Source: Amoebophrya sp. AT5.2
Taxonomy: Eukaryota > Sar > Dinophyceae > Syndiniales > Amoebophryaceae
Assembly: GCA_005223375.1 (NCBI GenBank)
Contig: RXOD01003984.1
Location: 1-33,352, forward strand
Length of the DNA stretch: 33,352 bases
Direction of reading: 5' to 3'
Part shown: piece after piece, positions 10,601 through 21,171 of the stretch
Position numbering within the stretch: position 1 is the stretch's first letter
Layout of the letters: the number at the start of each line of letters is the position of its first letter
Notes under the pieces: model-generated
Seen by the model: only the letters and a program-made list of their open reading frames with translations
What the model was told of the DNA's origin: nothing
Database searches by the model: none
Translations under genes and position numbers: made by a program

Positions 10601-13600
10601 GCGCGGCCAGCTCCCACTGCCGCTGCCGTACAGGTACTCCGTCCACGAAATCGTCGATGTCCGGATCAGCAGCTCCAGGAAGAACAGGGTGCTGAAGAAC
10701 AGCTCCCCGACGGAGAAGTACGCGTGCCTCTTCCTGCCCGCGACCGTATTGTCATCGTGCGTCAAGCCGTCGAGCGAGTTCTCGTAGACAAACTCCGCGA
10801 AGAGAATGACCACGTTCAGAAAGAGCACGACGTACATCACAGACGAGAGTTTGCCGGACAAAACGTACCTTTTCTGCAGGTGCTTGAGAAAGTAATAGAG
10901 ACGCTGCTTGCACGTCTTTTTCCGGATGCAGTTGACGGGCTTAGATTTACTCGACTCGGTAGTTTTTGCGGGCTTGCTGCTCGGAGGCCTCGAGGGTCGA
11001 CGCCGCGGGGACTTGTAGTGCGGGTGCGGGGGGGTTCTCTGGAGCAGCCGGGTTTTCTCGCCCTGCTCGCTCTGGGCGTCTTCGTCCGCGTCGTGCCGGT
11101 TCTTTTGGTCGGGTGACCACCCGTCCAGTGAACAGATTTTCAGCACTTCGTGGTCCGTCTCTAACAGCGATTGCCGGCGGTCCCCCAGCAGCCCCCTTTC
11201 CCCTCGTTCGGCCCCACGGCCCCGACCCGCGGTACTACTGCTAGCGCGCGCTACCTCCCAAGTGCCCTTATCCTTGCCCAGCCACTGGATGAGGCAGGAG
11301 TCCCGCTTCGCCACCCAAAAGTTGTTCTGCAGAATCTCGCAGATCTGGTACCATTCCTCGAGGTCGATCAGGCCCGAGTTGTCGCGGTCGAGAACCACAA
11401 ACAACAGCTCGATGTACTCCTTTTTGACGGACCCGAAGTGCGGCAGCCGGTTGATGCTCGCCACGAGCCGCTGGAGAGTGAAAAGATCGATTCCGATCTC
11501 GTCCACCTCTTGCTCTTGCGCAGCTCCGACTACTTCCTCTTGTTCATGCTCACTAGATGCGTACTCTGGCTCGTTGTCTACTAGAAGTGGCTCTCTTGGT
11601 CCGCGGCTTTCATCCTGTTTCCCTCGTCTTCTAGAAAAAACTTCGTGTTCGTCCTCTTCGTTTTCGCTGCCGTCGTTGGATGTGACGCGCGCAGAATTTC
11701 GACTTGTCGCGATGCTGCTCCTGCGATGGAGGTGCGCAGTATTTCTATCGCAGTCCACAGCCACTGACGATTCGAATTCGTTGCCGGCGAGGTCGCTCGA
11801 TCCCCTTCGCCGCTTGTAGTTCTTCCCATTCGCTGCTGCTTGAGCTACAACTGGCGAGCCGCGAGATAGGAACAGCTGCCGGCACTCTGTGGCGGTGAGG
11901 CTCTGAAATGGCGGACAGATCTGCTCGTCATCCTCCTCATAGATGTCTGCGAGCTGTGGGAGCTGCGCTGCTCCTCCTGGTGTTCGTTCCCCTGTCGGCT
12001 GCCCCTGGACTTGCATTGCGTATTCCGCTCCCCTCGGCGTGTTTCTCAAACTGATGCTATCTCCACGCGGAGGTCTTCCAGCGATTGGTGTACCCTCCAC
12101 CACGATCATCTGCTGGCTTTCATAGTGGCGATGCATCAGCTGCTGCAGCACCGCGTGGCTCACGCTCCGCGCCCCGATGCCGTCGGGTGGCGGAGCACCA
12201 CCACGTTCCTGCGAAGTAGAAGATGACGCGTCGACGTCGACTGCCTCATCAACAACATCATCTCCGCCCACCCCCAGCAGCTCCCAGTAGGCCGCCTCGA
12301 GCGCTTTTCTGCGTCCCTTCGTGTATTCTTCGTGGTGCTTCTTCATGGTTTCGGAGTACTCGTTCATCACGGTCGCGAGCAGAAACTGCATGATGATCGT
12401 GCACAGGAACACCTGTGCGGCGGTGTGCAGCAGTCCCGTCCACCGGTACTGCGTGAACTCCTTCACCATCTCGCCCGGGAAGTTGCCGGTGGTTCCCGCC
12501 GCCCAGTAGCTGTTCGCCCCGGAGAGGATGTTGTTGGTGCGCCCAAAATACGGCCGGTGCAGTTCCGGGTTCGGGTCGCCCCGGTCCATGGGCTCGGACT
12601 GTGTCGCGTTCATGAGCACCGAATGGATCCAGGAGAACACGAAGCAAAAGGTGATCATCACGATCATGGTCTTGAAGTTGGCCTTGATCGAAAGCCACAC
12701 GGCGGGGAGCAGGCGCGCCAGCGTCGGAGACGAGAGCATGATGCCGGCGCGTGCGAGCAGGTGCAGCCGGGGGTACAGAATGACCGACTTGCCGTAGGCA
12801 ACCTCCAGGAGAAAGATGACGGCCTCGAGGAATATGCAACGGAAACTTGTGCTCCCTGTCCCTCCTACTTATCATCCTTCATCAACTTAAGTATTTGCGG
12901 AGGGACCATCGAGACTCAAGACTCAAACATTTGACGAGGGGGGCGCAACCAAGACTCAAACATTTGACCAGGAGACAATGAATTTGGGGACATGCAGCTG
13001 CGTCGGCCTGTCTAGCTTCAGTACGTTTCCGGGCCATGGTCTTGTGTAGGCGTGTCTAGCTTCGAAGCCCCTTTTTCTTATTTCTCGGCTAGACGAAGAC
13101 GCCAGCGCCACCAGATTGCAACGCGGGGAGCTGCGGCCAAGCACTCGCTGGTCGTTATCGCTCCAGACTCAAAGGCGGACCCAAAGAAATTGAGACCCAA
13201 AGGGCCCGCGAAATAAACTTGGCCAAATTGATATCAAAATTGAGATTGACGAACACGAAGAAACAAATAAATTAAGGGGACAGGGACATTTTGCGTCGTG
13301 GTAAGAAGGAGGTAGAGCGAGCAGAAAATCTCGAGGTGGTGAAGCACGCACTCGTGGTCGTGCAGCTTCTCGTAGATGGGGCCCTTGCGAGCGCTTGGTG
13401 GAGGGAAGCAAGTGGAGACGGAGTGATCGGATTCGGAGGACGCGGTGCTGTCTTCTTTGCGCGTCGTCGCGCTTTTGTTGTTTGCGTTCGGCCCCGATGT
13501 TGACCCGAGCTCGCACGCCTGCAGTGGCTTGTGCGGGCCTTCTGCGCAAAGAGATACGACGGACGCACTTCCCCTTCTCTCCTGCTGCCGCTTCTGGTTA

Positions 13601-15120
13601 CGATTCAGATTCTCACCCCGAGCAGCTCTCGCTTTGAGCTCCTTCAGCACTTGATCGTAGTTCCGTTTTTGCTCCCGCAACGATTCTCGGCCGCCGACGC
13701 TGCCCCCATCTTCCGCCGTGCTTTTCAGAGCCGAGCTCGCTCGCGGGGTCCGCAGCTCGTACCTGAGTGGATGCTTGGTTAGAAAGTTCTGTCTGTGTGT
13801 CGGTTTCCAGCGCGACACAAGCCGCTGCTCCCGCTGCGGCTCATTCCTGCCGTTCGTCGAAGTGTTGGTTGCATCTGCAACTCCGTCTGCTTCGACTTCG
13901 TCGTCGTCCGACACGAACAGGCGTGTTCCCCTCATCTTCTTGTGCAGGATTTTTTTCTTCAGCGATGGCACCTGGGTGCAGGTCGCACCCCCTGGCGCTG
14001 TTTGCGCGGAGGCGTACCCGCTTTCGATACTGATGCGCCGGCGCGGACGCAGCTGCATATCGTCGCAGGTGTGGAGGGGGGCGGCCGAAGACAGTTTTTT
14101 ATTGTTAACAGTTCCACCTACGCCTCCAGATCCTTGATATTGTTCTTCTTCATTCGATGGTTTTATTCTTGAAGCACCAAAACCAGCTCGCTGCGGCCCT
14201 CCTCCGCTAATATCCAGGTCGAGATCGATGGTGCGGAAGTACGAGAGGTACTTGCATCTCCACCAGGCCTTGCGCAGGATAAAGAGCACGACGAAAATTT
14301 CGTACAACGAGGACCAGATCGGGTTCACGAGCCAGACACCTGAGAGCAGGTAGTTCGTTTCTTCGTCCTCATCATTTCTTCTACATCCACCGGAGCTTTT
14401 CTCCTCGCCCTCGGTTTTCTCGTTTTCTGCTGATCCCGCAGCGGGCGGACAAGATGGCCGTGGCGGGTTACTCTGAACGGCCTCCAGACCGTCGCGCTGC
14501 TCTTCGCCAACTTTTTCAAGTCGACGCTCGGCCGCCTCAGCCGCAGCTGGAGGGTCGTCGACGCCTGATGCTGATGGTGCCCCCTCTTCATCTACTCTCC
14601 CACCTGTTCGCACGTCCTTGCAGATTCTTTCTTCGTTGAGCACCAAGCCCGTCCAGAAGTCGTCCCGGATCCACCTTGCCTTCACCTCCGCTTGCTGGTT
14701 CATGCACCAGGAGGGAGTCTCGAACAGACTCTCCACCAACAGCACGCCGAACACGATGCGAAACCACGTTCGGTACAATCGGTAGGTGACGTAGGCGACG
14801 AATGCGGACCTTTCCCGCGGGTACGGCACGGGCACGAACACTCCCTCCTCCGCGTGCCCAACGCGCCACGCGACCAGATCGTAGATCGAGGACGATCGAC
14901 TACACCCGGTTCGAAGATGCGGATGTGCTTGATGTGCTGGTGCCTGGTCGTGGACGAAGTCCTCGTGCTTGCGACACCGAGACGAGTATCGAACTCGTAG
15001 AGGTTCCACTCGTGCATGTTGTGGTTCGTGATCATACCCTTGTAGTTGGCCCGAGGTGCGGGTCTGCGTCAACGCTTGGTGCACATTCGGCCCCGAGGAC
15101 TGGTGCACATACCGCGTCAT
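7645..15120 (-). CDS. TPC1-type two-pore voltage-gated cation channel with EF-hand, four exons
   Basis: Proposed exons are 15120-13352, 12845 (or 12851)-10474, 10086-9761 and 9594-7645, about 2,140 residues. Introns 2 and 3 keep frame exactly; intron 1 is tentative. Domain I: S1 (about 118-137) ends FETPSWC, like the E-P-L-W-C end of plant TPC1 S1. S2 is about 262-285, then a roughly 300-residue insert. S3/S4 (about 591-640) includes YPRLHLLARAG; S5 is followed by a TTGNFPGEM pore stretch and S6 (about 730-752). The linker has one canonical EF-hand loop (DRDNSGLIDLEE, codons from 11389). Domain II: S1-S3 (about 1256-1360), S4 RYLNLLRLVKLVQ (9985-9947), pore NFNDLPLSVHNCYQIW, and S6 (about 1590-1620), then a 518-residue disordered tail. 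The order S1-S6, EF-hand, S1-S6 matches TPC1, a calcium- and voltage-gated channel of vacuolar or endolysosomal membranes. The N terminus is uncertain. Confidence 0.82.
9595..9760 (-). other. Channel intron 3 (GT-AG, 166 nt, phase 0)
   Basis: The donor GTACCT follows an in-frame GAG codon at 9763-9761. The acceptor CCACCAG precedes ATCCTAAAG at 9594. Both flanking reading frames join in phase 0. The interior is AT-rich, with a CTAAAAA stretch near the 3' end that could serve as branch site. Splicing joins S5 of domain II to its pore region. Confidence 0.85.
10087..10473 (-). other. Channel intron 2 (GT-AG, 387 nt, phase 1)
   Basis: The donor is AG|GTGCAG at 10474/10473. The acceptor is a pyrimidine-rich TTCTTTTCAATCCAG ending at 10087. 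One base (G) upstream plus two bases (GT) downstream give a Gly codon, so the frame is kept. It joins S3 to the S3-S4 linker of domain II. The interior holds a GC-rich stretch that is open on the opposite strand (10185-10463). Confidence 0.85.
12846..13351 (-). other. Channel intron 1, boundaries tentative (about 0.5 kb)
   Basis: Reading frames on both sides are clear: the upstream frame stops at 13234 and the downstream frame is closed above about 12866. A junction is therefore needed before the S3 segment that begins FRCIFLEAV. The best donor is GA|GTGCGT at 13351. It can pair in frame with GAG at 12852 or AAG at 12846, neither with a good pyrimidine tract. The region also carries a 10-bp inverted repeat near both ends (12853-12862 and 13277-13286) and internal copies of GACTCAAACATTTGAC at about 12919 and 12952. 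Non-canonical splicing is possible. Confidence 0.5.
12853..13286. repeat. Inverted repeat flanking channel intron 1
   Basis: TCCCTGTCCC at 12853-12862 is the exact reverse complement of GGGACAGGGA at 13277-13286. The arms lie 434 bp apart end to end and close to the two ends of the presumed intron. Such arms can bring splice sites together, or can mark terminal repeats of an introner-like element. Confidence 0.6.
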
Positions 15121-15134
15121 TGGAGATTATCCAA

Positions 15135-16892
15135 TGATCCTCCGCCCGGCTGGTGCCGGTCGGGCAACCAAAGCACACGAAGACCACAAACCTTCCGAGG
15201 CCCGCGCAGGTCGCGGCCGCGGGATACTCGGAGCTACGAGAAGATCGTCACTTAGTTATATCCAGAGATCAACGGGAACGGCAATCTTCGAAGCGACATC
15301 AAAACAAAGCTTCACACAATAAAACTTAGGCCGAAGCATCTGAAGTAGTAGACGAAAACGGCTACTGGTACTGGTAGGATTGGCGCCGCTTCCGAAGGGC
15401 ATAGAAAGTATAGTAGGCGTATGGTAGTTGCCGACCATGATCAACGGCACAGTCGGTCTCGATGCGCTGTATTGCTACTGCTTCAACAGGTGCATTTTCA
15501 CTGCGAGTGCCACTGAGGTCAAGAACCTCCTCCGAAGACTCAGCTTTCATCGAAAAATGAGGAGGGGACCAGTATGTAATATTCAAAAGCGCCGAGGAAA
15601 GATATGACAAATGAGACAGGCCACGGACTACAGAGATACTTCTCCTTCAAACCGAAAAAGGTAGTTCCAGTTGCGCGACGTATCTATCTCTATGCGCTGC
15701 AGATGCGGAATAGAATCGACCCTGCGAGATATCAAAGATGGCGATCCGAATATCCGAATTCCAGACGAACATGCAGCACGAGCAAGTCGACTTCTACTTC
15801 TACTTCTACAACGCGGACGGGATCAGATCTGCTAAAAGTGGACTAAAATTGATCCGACACCGCAACAAGGCCGGGGAGGATCAAGATCCCCAATCGAGAA
15901 AATAATATGCTTATGCCGATCGAGGGAACCAACGCGGTTGAGAGAGTTAGTACCTGGTGGTGGTGGACCTCGCAGAACTACGTTTGTAGCAAGGCGTGCG
16001 AGCCTTCGATCGATTTCTAGAACTCGAGGAAACATCTTCGAGAAGAGAACCAACAAGATCAGAGCCGGCGAGCGAAGAGAAACATTAATCTCCATCCTTC
16101 GTCAGAAGCACTGATCGCTGTCATCATGTCCATGTCCGTGGCCGTCAGGCCCTTCGGGATGAAGGTCGTCAGCGGCTCTTGTTCCGAAACTCGCTCGCTT
16201 CGTTCTCCGCCACCTGACAGGAGCAAGGACCTCGGCCTTCGTATTTTTCTTTTATTCTTTTTCACAATTTAATATTGCTCTCTTCCACCTCCTAGTACGT
16301 ACAGAAAAACTTGGAGTTCCGAAGTTCTTCTTCCGTTGTTGTGCGCCATGATGCCGATTCCGTCACCGTGACGAGAAGCAGATGTTGCAGATCGACCAGG
16401 TGCCACAACATGCTTGTTTCTTTCTTTACATTTTGCAATCCACAGAATTATGAAACCGAAAGTCGTCAGTGACAGTGAGACCGACGAGATCCTTGTTCCT
16501 AGAGGGAGAGATGCAAATCAAGATCGACAACTGGGTTCCTGTATCATCTTTATACATTTTGCAATCCACAGAAGAAAGTAGTCAGTGAGATCATCTGTGT
16601 TCTCAATATATATAGCTTTTCATTTCGCAAACCTGCAGTTCGATTGCTCTTGCTGGCTACAACTAGTCGAGTCAGACTCCTTCGATGCATGTTGTCGATG
16701 ATCATGCTCGCGTACCTCTTGTTTGTTCTATCGCGCGCTACCGGGACTTTGTCTCCGGCTCCACGCAGCATGATCACGGAACAACTACAAACCGAAACAA
16801 ACGGAAACCGCGAACTGGTCGTTTGAAAATAAAGAAAGTATCGTCCTGCATGCTCCCCTCACCCACGCAGGCGCCGTTCCGGGCTCGCGCAC
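15135..16892. other. Intergenic region between channel and kinase
   Basis: About 1.75 kb without a convincing gene. It is more AT-rich than the coding regions. It should hold the channel promoter and perhaps a 5' exon, and the 3' UTR of the kinase. Visible structure: CTTCTA repeated three times near 15788-15805, a duplicated block at 16427-16590, and TCAATATATATAGC near 16602. No RNA gene was seen. Confidence 0.5.
16427..16590. repeat. Dispersed direct repeat, 21 bp identical, 126 bp apart
   Basis: TACATTTTGCAATCCACAGA plus one further A occurs at 16427-16447 and again at 16553-16573. Each copy is followed within about 25 bp by a related GTCAGTGA-type stretch. This looks like a local duplication of a longer block that has since diverged. 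Confidence 0.7.
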
Positions 16893-19800
16893 TCATAGTC
16901 CCTCCCCGCACAGGAAGCCCCCGATGCCGCCTATTTTATTGAAGAGACCGCCACCTTGCGGCTGCGGTGGCGGTCCCTTTATGATCCCGTTTCTCATCAC
17001 GACCGCATCTGACTTCCCCCGCCGTTGTTGGCCCCAAAACCCTTGCGGGCTCCCGACCGCTACTTCCTCCACTTCGACTTCGACACCGCCGCCAACAGGG
17101 CTGCGAGCTCTTTCCGCGACTGCGGCCGCCGCGGCCGGCGCCCCCCAGCTGCTTCCCTGGTACAGGCCCTCCTCCGAGACCTTATCCACGAACATCTTCA
17201 GCATGGTCTCGAACGCGCTCACCCGGTCCGCGTGCGGTAAAAACATCAACCCCCACAAAGTGAAGAAGCTGTTCAGGAACCGCTCCGACGTCGTCTCCAG
17301 CAGCTCCCGCAACACCCAGTTCGGGTCCGCGAGGTGCCGCTGGATATAGGGAAGTTCCCGCATGTCCCCTCCGTACCGCATGTCCTGCTCCAGTTTCTGC
17401 CACCGGATGAAGTACAGCTTTTGCTTCAGCAGGCAGCGGAAGAAGTTCACCACCTTGCTGCAATCCACCATGTAGTGCGTGCCGACGATGTTCTCGCCGT
17501 TTAGCAAAATCTGGCCGATCAGGTTCGCGAGCGAGAAAATGTCGTAGGAGTCGAGCGTGTCGCGGGCCTGCTGTTCGGAGCCCTCCTCCATCTCCACAGG
17601 CGCAAAGGAAGGGGTCCACATCGGCGGCAGCCCGGTGTTGCGGTCCAAGGGCATCATCACGCCGAAGTCGATGATCATCACTCTGTTGTGCTCACGGCTG
17701 AACATCACGTTCTCGAGCTTCAGGTCGTGGTGGCTGGCCCGCACGGAAGTGCGCAAAAAATGGACCGCTTGAAGCAGCTGCCGCAAAATCATCAAAATGC
17801 GGGAGGGCCGGGGACCGGGCGCGGGCCCAGGGTGCTGATGCTGCTGGGGGCCTTGATGCGTGGAAGCCTGCGCCGGCTGCTGTGGGTGCTGGGCAAGTAT
17901 CGGCACCGGCCCCTGCTGCAAGTCCAAGTGAACTGGTAGCGACTTCGATCTTCTCCCGGCCAGAGTCTTTTGTCGCTCCATCGCTGCTTGTTGCGCAGCT
18001 GCGAGATCCGCCGCCTGTTGGTGCTCCTGCTGCTCCATTATCATTGCCGCCTGCCTTTCGCGTTTGTAGACGCTGTGGATGTCTCCCCCCGCGAATTCGA
18101 ACACTACGTAAAGCTCGTCCTCCAGGCTCCGCGGCAGATCTTCGGACAGCGAGCGGACGTCCACCAAGCCTTTCGCCTGCCAGTCAGGCACCACATTCGG
18201 GTTGATTCCGGCCGCTGGGAGCACCTGCAGCTGTCCGACGTTCATCGCGAGGCACCTCACGAAGTACTGCCCCGCCTGGTTCACATCCTGGCTTTTCCCG
18301 CCCAATCCGATCCCGTCCCGCAAGCGCTGCATCTTTTGCGCCCAGCGGCACTCCTCGCGCGCCAGGTCTAGTTTCAGCCGCTCGGTCCCGCCCGCCACGT
18401 AGTCGCCCCACGTGAGGTACCTCTGAATCGCGCCGCGCTCGCCGGCTTGCATCAGCGGCGTCAACTGCTTGTCGAATATGGTGGCGCCGTGTGGTAAGTG
18501 GCTAGTGAAAGTTAAATTTCTTGGGGGTTCTTTGGGGTGTCGCTTGGCTAGGTCCTAAGACGAGGGCCGCGGAAGTAGGAGCAAGGGCGGCGCACTGCGG
18601 TGAACAGACCACTGACTACACCCTTGCCTCCTTGTAGTTTTACCATGCTTTCAACACGCTCTCGCGCCATTCTAGCTACTGGCTTCTTGCCATCAATTCC
18701 CACTCGCACCATAATGGCGGGGCATCTCTGAAACCGCCGGGCGGTTTAGATCGCCTAGTTAACGTTAACGCACTCGCCACCCAAGAGGACACGACGACCC
18801 ATTGCCATTGCCTCTCTTCACTTACCAGATGGAGCTGGCTACTTTCTTACCACCTGGTCCGGGTCGGGGTCCTGTTCCTCACATATCGAAAAGCGGGTAC
18901 CGCTTCACCGCCACCGCTTCCCCCGTTTCCCGCAGCACGCCGCTGACCACCTCCCCGAAGGAGCCGGAGCCGAGCACCCGGGAGCTGGTGAGGTCAACGA
19001 GCTCCGGCAGCGGCGGGTAGCCCTTCTGGCGAGGGGTCATCGTGTATATTATCTTGCTCAGTGTCGCGAGCAGCTGCTGGCCAACCGTGGGCGGGTAGGG
19101 ACGCGCGTGCAGCGGTGACGGCGGAGGCGGCGGCTGCTCTCCTCGACGCCGTGGCGCCGTGGACCAGTCGTTGCGCTGGTCCACCTCTAACGCACCATTA
19201 TCAGCTGCAGCCGCAGGGGCCACCTGCACCAGCGGATTTCCCTCCGCGTCCCGCACAACGCCCCCGGCTCCGGGCGGGATCTGCGCCAGCAACTTGCAGT
19301 TGTTCATTTGCGCACCAGCGCCGCGGCCGCTCTTCTTGTCGACGTTGCTGTTAGCACCGTAGTGGCACACGCGCACCCTCGGCGGCCTCAGCACCTCGAT
19401 GTGCTGCGCGTACACGTTCCCCGGGGCCACCTCGTCGTAGGCACCGGGATCATCGTCGTCGAACCCGATCCCGGGAGCGCGGCCCGAAACCGCCGGAAGC
19501 TGTTCCACGAGACACATCGGCCTGTTCTCGGGGGCGGCGCCGCCAAGGCAGCGATCGCCAAAGCAGGAGCCACAGCACTGCGCTAGCGGGTTGGAAGGTC
19601 CACAAAGCAAACTCATCCCGAGCGGAGCAGGATTGCCGCCATGATTCATCCTGTTGTGCTGCTGGGGAGGAGAAGAACCAACGCCGGCGTCGCAGTGCTG
19701 GCGGTTGGCGTGCGGAGCCGATGGTCCATGCTGCGCGTCGGGGAGTAATGTTGAGAAGGATTGGGGGAATACTGTCGAGAACCGGTGCTCGCTGCTCGGA

Positions 19801-20075
19801 GGCAAGTTGCTCGCGCTACTTTTCGACGGCCCGAAGCCGAAGCCGAAAAGTGAGGCCGCGTCAGAAGGGCCAGCGAAACATGCCAGCAAACTCGCAGTCG
19901 CGCAGCACACGGACACGGTGGCGCAGTTGCCCCGACGCCGAATTTGACGCGCATGAAGAACATGATCGCGAGATGACTGCAGCGTGCTTGGTCGGGAAGA
20001 CTCGTTCCGAGCCTTGTTCGAGAAGGAGCGATCACTCTGCACGCCCTGTTTGCAGTACGATATCGCGACTGGCAT
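16893..20075 (-). CDS. Protein kinase with N-terminal hydrophobic segment, two exons
   Basis: Exons 20075-18883 and 18501-16893 give 933 residues. Residues 41-68 are a basic stretch (RQIRRRGN) followed by a Cys/Ala/Leu-rich hydrophobic segment, like a signal peptide or signal anchor with a long front end. A Pro/Gly-rich region to about 350 follows. The kinase domain shows the Gly loop GSGSFGEV (369-376), VAVK with Lys391, the hinge YVVFEF (about 529-534), catalytic HHDLKLEN (Asp657, Lys659, Asn662), DFG (676-678), SFAPVE (696-701) and helix-F Asp718. All phosphotransfer residues are present, but the Arg of HRD is His. A Gln/His/Pro-rich insert of about 80 residues separates hinge and helix E. 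The C-terminal 80 residues are low complexity. Ser/Thr specificity is likely from the Lys in the catalytic loop. The subfamily is not clear; a secreted, rhoptry-like kinase is one possibility only. Confidence 0.85.
18502..18882 (-). other. Kinase intron (GT-AG, 381 nt, phase 2)
   Basis: The donor GTGAGG starts at 18882, immediately after the codon bases AT. The acceptor TTTCACTAG ends at 18502, and the downstream C completes an Ile codon. The junction reads LFDI then HLPHGATIF, so the frame is exact. It separates the Lys-containing strand from the rest of the kinase N lobe. Confidence 0.85.
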
Positions 20076-21171
20076 CGTCTCGTGTGTCTATACAAGCCGG
20101 GTCGTTTTGCTTGTGTCTCCGAAGATGGTGCCCGTCTCTCTGTTACTGGCCAGCTTCACAAGAGCAAAGAAAAGCAACACATTTATTCAATGCACTAAAT
20201 ATCGATGTGAATCATATGGTTTGTTGATGTGGAGAGGGGGACTAGTACAATACGCAGGTCGTCGCCCTCAGTGGATTTGGACAGCGGTTGCATGCCAGAA
20301 TTGATTAGCGTCCATGTCGGTCGTCGTCCTCGTGAATTCAACCCTCATGCTCACCGTCACACCAGCACCACAGAACCAACTACGGGCCAGGACGAAGAAG
20401 ATAATACCTATTTCTTCTATTGTATCAACCACGGCCGCGCTAGCCGCGTCTCTCTCTTTCTGTTTCTGCTCCGCTGCAGAACAACGCGCGCTTTACGTTG
20501 GAGAAAGATGCCGTAGCACTTCTGCTTCGTTTCTTTCGCAGTCGCGCCACGACACCCAAAGAAATATATAGAAAGGCACCGTCGCGGCCACGCCGAGTAC
20601 GTCGAGTGGGGCACTGGAATCACCGCGCCAGCAACTTTAGTGAGAGAGCCAACTGCTCCGCCATTTCCTGTTCCAAGCAATACAGCAAAGCAAAAGGCTA
20701 AAAGCTTTCCACTGCGTCGTGGCTTGCGCTACTTGCACCAGATGCACTTGAATTTGGCACACTTCTCGACCGAGGGAGTTTGACCTTGACGCACACGCAC
20801 AGACAGGCTCGGGCGTGATAGCCATAGCGAAACCAAACTGGCACACTTACACCTTGCGCGTATCTTTTCAAGCAAATGGCTGAGTCATCAGCCAGGCTAG
20901 AGTGAGTCATCGGCCAAGCTGAAGTGGGTGAGTCACTGCCCGCCTCCGGTAGCGCAATAACCTCCGGACCCACACCGCCCAGCACGTCGCTGCGAGCCCG
21001 TGGCCACCCCACTGGCACTGCCTAGTACCAGATGACCTAGTAAATTAATAAAATTAATATCGTTATCGACGATGCTCATCAAATTCTGTTCGCGACTGTG
21101 GGCAGCCTGCAGCACCAGCACAAGTGAGGTGGTGTGCGCCTTTGCCCACGTGTTGTACGCTCTGCCGCCCG
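20076..21171. other. Intergenic region between kinase and DUF1415 gene
   Basis: About 1.1 kb with no supported gene. It includes three TGAGTCA motifs at 20881-20935 and an AATATATAG stretch near 20562. The first of these elements lies roughly 0.8 kb, the second about 0.5 kb, upstream of the kinase ATG, so they could belong to its promoter. Confidence 0.45.
20881..20940. repeat. Three spaced TGAGTCA motifs in a degenerate tandem repeat
   Basis: TGAGTCA occurs at 20881-20887, 20903-20909 and 20929-20935, in imperfect units (TGAGTCATCAGCCAGGCT, TGAGTCATCGGCCAAGCT, TGAGTCACTGCC). The heptamer is the binding site of AP-1/bZIP factors in other eukaryotes; a role here is inference. Confidence 0.5.

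Noticed and set aside
12258..12875. Minus-strand open frame of 205 codons
   Set aside because: Overlaps the S3-S6 region of channel domain I in a shifted frame. The channel frame gives recognisable helices there and this one does not.
15135..16892. Extra gene in the longest intergenic gap
   Set aside because: Only short frames below 90 codons in mixed phases, with AT-rich composition unlike the genes. No motif seen.
18822..18835. Plus-strand splice acceptor followed by ATG inside the kinase intron
   Set aside because: A pyrimidine-rich run before CAG and ATG exists, but no plus-strand frame follows it.
19646..20095. Minus-strand frame of 149 codons with a signal-peptide-like start (ATG near 19953)
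   Set aside because: Overlaps kinase exon 1 in another phase and ends without a domain. It was considered as an alternative secreted start but does not join the kinase frame.
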